NCBI GenBank assembly: GCA_027492675.1
Contig: JAPUEI010000097.1
Coordinates: 69,623 to 133,622, forward strand
Source of the DNA: Propionibacteriaceae bacterium
Lineage (GTDB): Bacteria; Actinomycetota; Actinomycetes; Propionibacteriales; Propionibacteriaceae
Direction: 5' to 3'
DNA length: 64,000 nucleotides
The notes beneath the pieces are model-generated. The model did no database searches and was not told the origin of the DNA. It worked only from the letters and a program-made list of their open reading frames with translations. Within the stretch, counting starts at the first letter, position 1. Each line of letters starts with the position of its first letter. The translations under genes and the position numbers were made by a program. This document shows, one piece after another, positions 15,657 to 22,653 of the stretch.

Positions 15657-17018
15657 TCACAGCCCGAGGATGAGTAGTGAGGCCGCGGCGCAGCCGAACA
15701 GCACGACCATGTCGGGGACCAGTCGGCGAAGGTGGATCACGCTCAACGTGGCGATGGCCACCACGCTGAGCCACAGAAGCGGTGTAACTGGGATGCCGGC
15801 GCTCTCGCCGACGGCGGCGGAGACCTCGAGCATGCTGGCCGAGACCTGGACCAGAAGGCCGCAGATCACCGGCAGCATGTACGTGCCGATGTCGATCATC
15901 AGCGGATGGTGCCGCAACGTGTCGTAGACCCCCAGCAACGGCAGCGCGACCGCTGAGCAGGTGCCGACGGTGATCAGCATCGAGGCTACGCCACACACCC
16001 ACGACGTCCAGCCCGAGCCGGCGAACAGGTACCCGACTCCGGCGCCGACCTTGACCAGGATCGGCCCTGGGAGCGCGTTCGCGATCGGAACCAGCTGGGT
16101 GAAGAAGTCCTCGGTGCCCACCAGCCCGGAGCGGACGAAGAACCCGTCCGCGACCCCGATGTAGGCCTCGCCGCCGCCGAACGAGGTGAGGGTGGACAGG
16201 CTCAACAACCCGCCCAGCGACACCCCGGACCAGCCACGCACCAGTCCCAACAGGAGCACCCCGAGCAGCCCTAGCCCGACGAATGCGAACGCGCCCCACA
16301 GGCTGCGGCGTAGCGCTGCGTAGTCGAGTGCCGGTCCGGGATCCGCCGACCGCCGACGGCGCCCGGTGACCACCGAGTAGACCGCGATCCCGGCCAACGC
16401 GATCAGGATCACCTGGACCGCGCTCAGGTGCGGCAACTTGTGTTCCGACCGGATCCCGACCAGCCGCAGCGCGACCCGCACGATCGGGCCTGACCCGTTG
16501 AGCGCCGCGCTGGCCACCGTGATCGCCGCGAACACCACCAGCTTCACGCCTCGGACGTGGCTGAGCACCTTGCAGACGTAGCCGACCAGCAGCACCACGA
16601 TGAAGCACGTGATCCCGACCGAGGCGTTCGTGATCAGGCCCACCGCAGTAGGGCCGATCGCGTGCGACGCGGCCAGGATCCCCAACGTCCCCACCACGCC
16701 CGGGACCGCCACCGTCACTGCTGCCGCAACCGCCAGCCCGGGCCCCGAGATGGTCTGCCCCGCCTGTGCGCCCAGCTTTACCGGCAACGCCCCCGGGGTG
16801 ATGTTCGCGACCACCGTCTGCCGAAGGTATGTCTGCTCGTCGAGAAGCGATCGCTTGGTCACGATCTCCTTCTCCACGACCGGGATCAGCGCGCTACCTC
16901 CACCGAAGCCGATCAGACCTGCCGTCAACATCCCGGCCAACAGCCCCAAGGACCGACGGCCGGCTGTGTCGGGTCGTCGTTCAGTGTCTCCGGGGGCGGT
17001 CGTCGTTGCGGGTGTCAT
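15657..17018 (-). CDS. CHR-family (chromate/sulfate-type) anion transporter
   Basis: A 453-residue membrane protein with two homologous halves. The first half carries GFGGGSALIPVVEKEIV and an NITPGALPVKLG motif. The second repeats it as SFGGGEAYIGVADGFFV and NALPGPILVKVG. This is the full-length two-domain CHR architecture with about 11-12 membrane helices. Members export chromate, and sulfate is the chemical analogue. No chromate-resistance partner (ChrB) is present. Lying between sugar enzymes and a sulfatase, the protein may instead remove sulfate released in the cytosol; that is inference. It starts 4 bp after the aldolase stop. Confidence 0.82.
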   Translation of the reverse strand: MTPATTTAPGDTERRPDTAGRRSLGLLAGMLTAGLIGFGGGSALIPVVEKEIVTKRSLLDEQTYLRQTVVANITPGALPVKLGAQAGQTISGPGLAVAAAVTVAVPGVVGTLGILAASHAIGPTAVGLITNASVGITCFIVVLLVGYVCKVLSHVRGVKLVVFAAITVASAALNGSGPIVRVALRLVGIRSEHKLPHLSAVQVILIALAGIAVYSVVTGRRRRSADPGPALDYAALRRSLWGAFAFVGLGLLGVLLLGLVRGWSGVSLGGLLSLSTLTSFGGGEAYIGVADGFFVRSGLVGTEDFFTQLVPIANALPGPILVKVGAGVGYLFAGSGWTSWVCGVASMLITVGTCSAVALPLLGVYDTLRHHPLMIDIGTYMLPVICGLLVQVSASMLEVSAAVGESAGIPVTPLLWLSVVAIATLSVIHLRRLVPDMVVLFGCAAASLLILGL

Positions 17019-17022
17019 CGCG

Positions 17023-17907
17023 TCACTCGATGGGGGCGCCGTCGGTGTGCATGAACCCGCAGCGCCCCATGGAGCCGGTCATGGGGAGGTAGTTGGTGAC
17101 GAAGTCGTAGACGGCTCTCTCGGCCGCGGCCATCAGGTCGATGTAGTCGCGAGTCGGTTCCGTTCCGGCGAGGGTGAGGATGGCGGTCTTCGCCGCGTCG
17201 AAGGCGTCCGTCGCGACGTTGATCTTGTTGATCCCGAGGGCCACGGCGCGACGGATGTTCGGCTCGCCGGCCCCGGAGCCACCGTGCAGCACCAGGGGCA
17301 TGTCGAGTGTCGTCTTGAGCAGCTCGAGCCGGTCGAAATCGAGCTCGGGCACCTTGTGGGACGGGTAGCTGCCGTGGGCGGTGCCGATGGCGACCGCAAG
17401 GGCGTCGACACCGGTCCGCTGGACGAAGTCGAGGGCCTGTGCCGGGTCGGTGAGGTAGTCGGCGCGACCCTCGTCGCCAGCGGCGGCGAAGCCGACGTGT
17501 CCGAGCTCTGCCTCGACGCCGATGTCGAACGGTGCCGCATAGTCCACGACGTCCCTGGTCCAGCCGACGTTGTCGCTGTAGTCGGCTTTCGACGTGTCCA
17601 GCATCACGGAGTTGAACCCGGCCTGGATGCACTGGACCACGATCTTGACCGAGGGGGAATGGTCGAGGTTCAGCGAGACCGGGATCGTGGCCTCCTCCGC
17701 GAGGGCGCGGACCACGGGCACCATGACGCCGATCTTCGCGTGCCGGCGCATCTGGCCCACGCCGATGTTGATGATCAGCGGGGCGCGGGCTGCTTCGGCG
17801 GCATGAACAGCGCCCCGCACCATCTCGATGTTGGCGCAGTTGAGGGCGAGCACCGCATAGCCGTCGCGGTGCGCGTGGCGCAGGGAGTGCTTCATCGACA
17901 CGTACAT
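17023..17907 (-). CDS. Class II ketose-1,6-bisphosphate aldolase (GatY/KbaY/FbaA type)
   Basis: A 294-residue zinc-dependent aldolase that splits a ketose 1,6-bisphosphate into dihydroxyacetone phosphate and a 3-carbon aldehyde. Visible motifs are LNLDHSPS (zinc His and catalytic Asp), EAELGHVG, the zinc His of GTAHGSY, the zinc His of LHGGSG, and KINVATD for phosphate binding. Whether it prefers fructose, tagatose or another bisphosphate is undetermined. It sits between the isomerase (12 bp) and the CHR transporter (4 bp) in the leftward operon, next to an isomerase and phosphofructokinase that would supply its substrate. Confidence 0.9.
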   Translation of the reverse strand: MYVSMKHSLRHAHRDGYAVLALNCANIEMVRGAVHAAEAARAPLIINIGVGQMRRHAKIGVMVPVVRALAEEATIPVSLNLDHSPSVKIVVQCIQAGFNSVMLDTSKADYSDNVGWTRDVVDYAAPFDIGVEAELGHVGFAAAGDEGRADYLTDPAQALDFVQRTGVDALAVAIGTAHGSYPSHKVPELDFDRLELLKTTLDMPLVLHGGSGAGEPNIRRAVALGINKINVATDAFDAAKTAILTLAGTEPTRDYIDLMAAAERAVYDFVTNYLPMTGSMGRCGFMHTDGAPIE

Positions 17908-17919
17908 GGGATCTCTTTC

Positions 17920-19185
17920 TCAGAACGGGCGGCCAAGGGCCTCGAACATCAGGGCTTTGTACGCCTCGACGCCGGGCTGGTCGAAGGGGTAGACCTCGAT
18001 CAGGCGACCGGACAGGGCGACGCTGTACTCGAAGAAGTAGAAGAGCTGCCCGAAGGATCGCGCGTCCAGAGCCGGGGCGGTGAGCACAGAGGTAGGGACC
18101 CCGCCTTTGGCGTGTGCGGCGACGGTCGCGTTGAACGCCGTGCGGTTGATCCAGTTGAGGTCGGCTCCCTCGACGTACGAGAAGCCGTCGCTGAGACCGT
18201 CGGCCGGGAGGTGCAGCTGGGCCGGGGGGGCGGCCAGGTCAAGGAAGGTCTCGGCGAGGATGCGCTGCCCCTCCTGCACGTACTGGCCCACAGAGTGGAG
18301 CTGCTCGGAGTAGCTGAGGGACATCGGGAACAGCCCGCGGCCGCGCTTGCCCTCGCTCTCGGCGAAGAGCTGGACCCACCAGGCGCCCAGGCGGGCCAGG
18401 GCGGGCTCGAAGAATGCGAGCGCTTCGATTTGGCGCCCGTCCCGCAGCCATGCGAGGCGGGTGGCTGCGTAGTCGACGACGGCACGGCCCCCGCGCGCGA
18501 TCTCGTTCTGCTGTTCCTTGCCGCCTTGTACGAGAGCGGTGATGTCGACTCCCGACACTGCCATCGGGAACAGGCCGACCGCTGTCATGGCGGTGAAGCG
18601 GCCCCCCACGTTGGCGGGGAACTCGAGGAACGTCATGTGCTGGTCGTCGGCGAGCTTCTCGAGGCTGCTTCCGGCGCTGCCGATCACGGTGAAGTGGCTG
18701 GCGTAGTCCGTGCCGTACTCGCGGCGCGCGAACTCGCGGCACAGCCGGAAGACGATCCCGGGCTCGAGGGTCTCGAAGTTCTTCGCGATCACCGTGAAGT
18801 GCACCTGCTTGCCGGCCAGATCCCCCAGGAGCCGTACGTGGTAGTCGGCTGACAGGTTGGTGCCGGCCCAGCGCACCTCAGGGCCGTGGAGCTGAGGCTC
18901 GAGCGCCTCGATGACGGCTCGCGCGGCCTGGTTCGACCCGCCGACGCCGACCACGACGTGGACGTCGGTGTTCTGGCGAACGGTGGCGGCCAGGGCGAGC
19001 AGGAGGGGCAGCTGGCCCGGGCCGGCCCACTCGTCGGTGTTCATCCAGCCGAGGTCGGGTCTCCCGGGCTCGGCGATCACCTGCAGGTAGTCCTTGTTGA
19101 CGTCGGCCGCGACTTCGCGGGCGGCGGCGAGCGCGTCGGAGTAGACGCCGTTGCCCGAGGGCGGGGCTTGGAACTCGATGGTCAT
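17920..19185 (-). CDS. Glucose-6-phosphate isomerase family protein
   Basis: A 421-residue SIS-fold isomerase. Recognised features are VVVGVGGSNQAARAVIEAL (first sugar-phosphate loop), TVIGSAGSSLEKLA and EFPANVGGRFTAMTAVGLFP. The catalytic-region block ESEGKRGRGLFPMSLSYSEQ is followed by HSVGQYVQEG, and QPGVEAYK lies near the end. It is somewhat shorter than the 440-550 residues of housekeeping enzymes and resembles Firmicutes-type PGI. It presumably converts an aldose 6-phosphate to a ketose 6-phosphate for the phosphofructokinase encoded upstream. The 10-12 bp spacing to its neighbours shows a single operon. A modified or epimeric hexose phosphate as substrate cannot be excluded. Confidence 0.88.
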   Translation of the reverse strand: MTIEFQAPPSGNGVYSDALAAAREVAADVNKDYLQVIAEPGRPDLGWMNTDEWAGPGQLPLLLALAATVRQNTDVHVVVGVGGSNQAARAVIEALEPQLHGPEVRWAGTNLSADYHVRLLGDLAGKQVHFTVIAKNFETLEPGIVFRLCREFARREYGTDYASHFTVIGSAGSSLEKLADDQHMTFLEFPANVGGRFTAMTAVGLFPMAVSGVDITALVQGGKEQQNEIARGGRAVVDYAATRLAWLRDGRQIEALAFFEPALARLGAWWVQLFAESEGKRGRGLFPMSLSYSEQLHSVGQYVQEGQRILAETFLDLAAPPAQLHLPADGLSDGFSYVEGADLNWINRTAFNATVAAHAKGGVPTSVLTAPALDARSFGQLFYFFEYSVALSGRLIEVYPFDQPGVEAYKALMFEALGRPF

Positions 19186-19195
19186 CTGCGTGTCC

Positions 19196-20638
19196 TCAGT
19201 GGAGTCCGACGGTGTCGTCGGAGGTGAGACAGAGGTGGACGGCCGACCGCTTGAACGCCAGCGGCATGGCCAGGATGCGCGCGTTGGGCCCTGTGATGCG
19301 CAGCGCGTCGGCCAAGCACTCCTCGACCGTGGCGCGCGACCTCATGCCCATGCCGCGAGCCAGACCAGGGACCTTCGCGCCGGCGACGTAGATCGCGGTG
19401 GTGTGGCGGTGGGCGATCTCGGCGGAGCTGATCATGGAGAACGCGTGGAACGGGTGGAAGCCGAAGTTGTCGCGGTAGTTGCGGATGTAGTCCTCGTTCT
19501 CGGCGAACGAGACGCCGAGTTCGGCGACGTCGGGGAGGGTGTGCCCGGACGCCGAGTACCTGGCGTACAGCTCGGTCTGTCCGGTGAAGAGCCCCTCGTT
19601 GAACTCGCCCAGTTCGGCGGCCGCGATCACGATGCAGTTGTCCTTCAGCACGCGCTTGTGCCGCACGATCTGGGCCGAGACCGCCTGCAGGACCATGATC
19701 GGGTTGGTCCCCATGCCGTCGCCATATTGGAACGACTTGGGCAGCCCGAAGATGAGGATGTCGTACGGTTCCGTGGCCCACTTCACATAGGTACGAGGAT
19801 CGGCGACCGCCCACGAGGGCGGCTCGATCTCCGAGGCGATGCCGGCGAACACGGCCATCTGTCGAGCGCGGGAGTCGAGCACAGCGTCGATGCAGAAGAA
19901 GGGTCGGCCCATGGCCTCCTCCATGCGCTGCCCGATCTCGTCGAACTGGTGCCGCATCCGCGAGTGGGTGCTGACCGGGACGAAGTCCGGCCGGTGCATG
20001 ACCTTGGGCACATGGTGCGAGGCAATCGACTTCCAGTGGCTGATGCCGGTGGCCGAGTGCTTGTACCCGCCGGAGTAGCCCCCATAGGGGTTGCCCATGG
20101 TGTGGCCGATGAGGATGGCCAGGTCGCTCTCGAAGACGTATGAGTTGATGAGGACCGGATCGCCGTGGCGCGTGGTGCCGAGGTCGACGAGGTGGTCGTA
20201 GTCCTCGCTGTCGTGGTTCACGATCCGGCCGACCGGGGCGAACCGGTCGTACAGCTCGTCGCCGAGGATCGACCGGATCTGGTCGGGGGTGTTCTTGGCG
20301 TGGAGGCCGTTCGAGCAGATCAACATGATGTTCTCATCGGGAACCCCGGCGGCCGCCAGGTCATCGAGGGCGAGCTTCATGGCGATCCGGCGGTGGGATG
20401 TCGGTGTCTCGCCACCCTTGACGCGGTCGGGGAAGACGATGGTGACCCTCGAGCCCGGCCCCACGCTGTCGCGGATGGTCGGCATGCCGAGTGGGTGGTC
20501 CATGGCTTCGCGGGTCGCGGCCCATGGATCGGACAGGAAGGGCGGATCAGGAACCGTCTCGCCGGCGACGAAGACGTCGGTGCTGTCGGGGAGCTCGGCC
20601 GAGACCGTGCCGTCGCCGTACTCGAGCTCAACCAGCAT
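19196..20638 (-). CDS. LarA-family (DUF2088) nickel-dependent 2-hydroxyacid racemase/epimerase homologue
   Basis: A 480-residue protein of the lactate racemase family, whose members use a nickel-pincer nucleotide to racemise or epimerise 2-hydroxyacids. Conserved features: IVFPDRVKGG (equivalent of the D-x-T-R loop), CSNGLHAKNTP (His of the cofactor site), GYSGGYKHSATGI with Lys193 at the position of the cofactor-bound lysine, and a later ASHHVPKVMH histidine block. The PH dipeptide that usually precedes the SGG-K loop is replaced here (GNPYGGY), and the loop Arg is Lys, so the substrate is probably not lactate. The cofactor genes larB, larC and larE are not in the window. It overlaps the triose-phosphate isomerase gene by 11 bp. 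The start at 20,638 fits family length. Confidence 0.85.
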   Translation of the reverse strand: MLVELEYGDGTVSAELPDSTDVFVAGETVPDPPFLSDPWAATREAMDHPLGMPTIRDSVGPGSRVTIVFPDRVKGGETPTSHRRIAMKLALDDLAAAGVPDENIMLICSNGLHAKNTPDQIRSILGDELYDRFAPVGRIVNHDSEDYDHLVDLGTTRHGDPVLINSYVFESDLAILIGHTMGNPYGGYSGGYKHSATGISHWKSIASHHVPKVMHRPDFVPVSTHSRMRHQFDEIGQRMEEAMGRPFFCIDAVLDSRARQMAVFAGIASEIEPPSWAVADPRTYVKWATEPYDILIFGLPKSFQYGDGMGTNPIMVLQAVSAQIVRHKRVLKDNCIVIAAAELGEFNEGLFTGQTELYARYSASGHTLPDVAELGVSFAENEDYIRNYRDNFGFHPFHAFSMISSAEIAHRHTTAIYVAGAKVPGLARGMGMRSRATVEECLADALRITGPNARILAMPLAFKRSAVHLCLTSDDTVGLH

Positions 20639-21485
20639 GGGTCGCCTCCAGGTGCGAGAAGTAAGTGTCAACGATCGTGAGGTACTCGTCGGGGTAGAAG
20701 CCGATCTCCCCGGTGAATCGGGTGAGCGCGATGAGCCCGCCGTCGAGTTCGGTGATCTCGGCGATCGCGCCGGCGTTCTCAGCCTTGAGGCCGCCGCCGT
20801 ACACCAAGGGAACATCGGGGACTAGGGACTTCACCAGGACGGCGACCTCCCTGATCTGTGCGGGCTCTGGCGGCGTCTTTCCCGGTCCGATCGCCCACAG
20901 GGGTTCGTACGCGAGGATCAGCCGGGTCCTGTCCAGGCCCGGGAGGCTTGCCTCGAGCTGGGAAGTCAGGGCCTGACGCCAGCGGTCCCGGGCGTCAGCG
21001 CTCTCGCCGATGCAGACCACGACCCGCAGGCCGGCGAGCTGGGCGGCCTTGGCCCGGGCGTTGATCTCCCGGTCCGCGGCGTCGCCGTTGGCCCCTGCGG
21101 TGACCCCGGCACGCTCGAGGAGCGCCTTCAACGTGGCTCGTTCCTCGGAATGGCCCACGAGTGCCGCGTCGACCCCGGCGGCTGCCATCGCGTGGGCCGT
21201 CCGCTGGGTCGTGAACGCACCGAAGTTGCCACCCACACTCGTATCGGCGTCGTGCACACCCTGGCACCCGATGGCGGGCCGACCGTTGTCGCGCGCTGAG
21301 AGGGCCGGGATCAGGTGGAGCTCGGGGAAGAAGAAGATGATGTCGTGCGTGGCGTATCTCTCGAGGGCCGGGCGAACTCCGTCGAGGATCGTGGCGGCCC
21401 AGTCCGCCGCCGGGGCGATCCGATTGACGCCGCCCAGCTCGGGCGGGATGTCGAACCGCTTCAGGTTGACCAGGATGTGCTTCAC
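20628..21485 (-). CDS. Triose-phosphate isomerase family protein (divergent)
   Basis: A 285-residue TIM-barrel enzyme, longer than the usual 250. Catalytic residues are all in place: Asn and Lys in VNLKRF (7-11), His and Glu in VGHSEER, the general base Glu in AYEPLWAIGPGKTP, and the phosphate loop YGGGL. The block GGNFGAFTTQRTAHAMAAAGVD is characteristic of a divergent subgroup, which I recall mainly from Firmicutes. Reaction by homology: dihydroxyacetone phosphate to glyceraldehyde 3-phosphate. A housekeeping copy is expected elsewhere, so a dedicated copy here suggests a private pathway. Start is 13 bp after the phosphofructokinase stop; the gene overlaps the LarA-like gene. Confidence 0.87.
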   Translation of the reverse strand: MKHILVNLKRFDIPPELGGVNRIAPAADWAATILDGVRPALERYATHDIIFFFPELHLIPALSARDNGRPAIGCQGVHDADTSVGGNFGAFTTQRTAHAMAAAGVDAALVGHSEERATLKALLERAGVTAGANGDAADREINARAKAAQLAGLRVVVCIGESADARDRWRQALTSQLEASLPGLDRTRLILAYEPLWAIGPGKTPPEPAQIREVAVLVKSLVPDVPLVYGGGLKAENAGAIAEITELDGGLIALTRFTGEIGFYPDEYLTIVDTYFSHLEATHAG

Positions 21486-21498
21486 GTCGAGCTCCGAA

Positions 21499-22653
21499 TC
21501 AGAGGGTGGCGAAAGAGGGAAGGGGGCCGACCAGCGGCTCGAGCCAGTCGACGTAGTCGTCGGTGACGTCGGCCGAGTCGGGAGAGATGTACTCGGCAGG
21601 GACGGTCTTCTCCGATAACGCCAGGTGGGCGAGATCCACGGGCTGGACAGTCGTCGCGTACGACGCCCCGGGCTCGCGCTGGATCGACATCATCACGCCG
21701 TCGCGGCCGTCGACGATGGCCATGACCGCTGCTCGGCCGACCAGCTCCGCCTCCTGACGGTCGATCGTCGACTGCCACGCCATGGACGCTCGCCCGGCGA
21801 TACCGGGCTTCTCGCTGCGCGCCTTGATGCCGAGCTCGGTGACAATGAGCTGCGAAAGGTGGGCGCCCACCTCACCGAAGTAGACGGACCTTCCTGTCGA
21901 CATCAGGGGCGGGACCACCGGCTGACCCGAGGAGAGGGCGAGGCCCTCACTGACGACGACGACCGCGTATCCCTGGTCATCCCAGAGGTTCTGGACCCGG
22001 TCCAGGAACGCGGCTGGGTCGAAGGCCCGCTCGGGTAGGTAGACCAGATCGGGCCCGCCACCGTACCGGCGCGCGAGGGCCGAGGCGGCGGTGAGCCAGC
22101 CGGCGTTGCGGCCCATGGCTTCGATGATGCACACGTGGATTGGAAGGGACCGGACATCGGCGGTGATCTCCGCCGTGGTCGCCGCGAGGTAGCGAGCCGC
22201 GCTACCGAAACCGGGCGCGTGGTCGGTCGCCGGGAGGTCGTTGTCGATCGTCTTGGGAACCCCGACCACCGAGATGGGCCCCTGATCGGATCGCCTGATC
22301 GCCTCACGGAACCGCGAGCAGGTGTCCATCGTGCCGTTGCCGCCCCCGAAGAGCACCCCGCTGATCGCGTGCCGGTGGCAGACCTCGACGAGGCGGTCGA
22401 GGTCGTCGTCGAGCAGAGGGGTACGCGACGTGCCGATGACGGTTCCTGGTGTGTGCGGCAGTGCCTGCCGGACGCTGTCTGCCAGGTCCTGGAGCTCGAT
22501 GAAGTCCTCCGTCAAGGCGCCGGCTGTGCCTCCGTGAGCCCCGAGCACGTGCTCGTACCGTCCCTGCGCCTCAGCGAGGATGCCGTACAGCGTGGCGTTG
22601 AGCACGGCCGTCGGTGCCCCGCCGTTGACGACCAGCAGGGAATTTCTTCTCAC
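21499..22653 (-). CDS. 6-phosphofructokinase family protein
   Basis: A 384-residue PFKA-superfamily enzyme that phosphorylates fructose 6-phosphate at C1. Motifs: an initial VVNGGAPTAVLN loop, FGGGNGTMDTCSRF, GVPKTIDNDLPATDHAPGFG with the catalytic TIDND, and IEAMGRNAGWLTAAS. The residue after GGN is Gly while the residue before TIDND is Lys. By known specificity rules (G104/K124) this points to ATP rather than pyrophosphate, but the usual metal-binding Asp of GGDG is Asn here. The GTG at 22,653 shares a GTGA overlap with the GH3 stop and gives the right length. In-frame codons further upstream lie in the GH3 gene and were dropped. Confidence 0.87.
   Translation of the reverse strand: MRRNSLLVVNGGAPTAVLNATLYGILAEAQGRYEHVLGAHGGTAGALTEDFIELQDLADSVRQALPHTPGTVIGTSRTPLLDDDLDRLVEVCHRHAISGVLFGGGNGTMDTCSRFREAIRRSDQGPISVVGVPKTIDNDLPATDHAPGFGSAARYLAATTAEITADVRSLPIHVCIIEAMGRNAGWLTAASALARRYGGGPDLVYLPERAFDPAAFLDRVQNLWDDQGYAVVVVSEGLALSSGQPVVPPLMSTGRSVYFGEVGAHLSQLIVTELGIKARSEKPGIAGRASMAWQSTIDRQEAELVGRAAVMAIVDGRDGVMMSIQREPGASYATTVQPVDLAHLALSEKTVPAEYISPDSADVTDDYVDWLEPLVGPLPSFATL

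Noticed and set aside
15657-17018. Chromate-resistance locus
   Set aside because: There is no ChrB or other resistance gene; the gene is embedded in a sugar/sulfatase operon.
16600-18852. 750-codon plus-strand frame across the aldolase and isomerase genes
   Set aside because: Shadow of genes with complete catalytic motifs on the minus strand.
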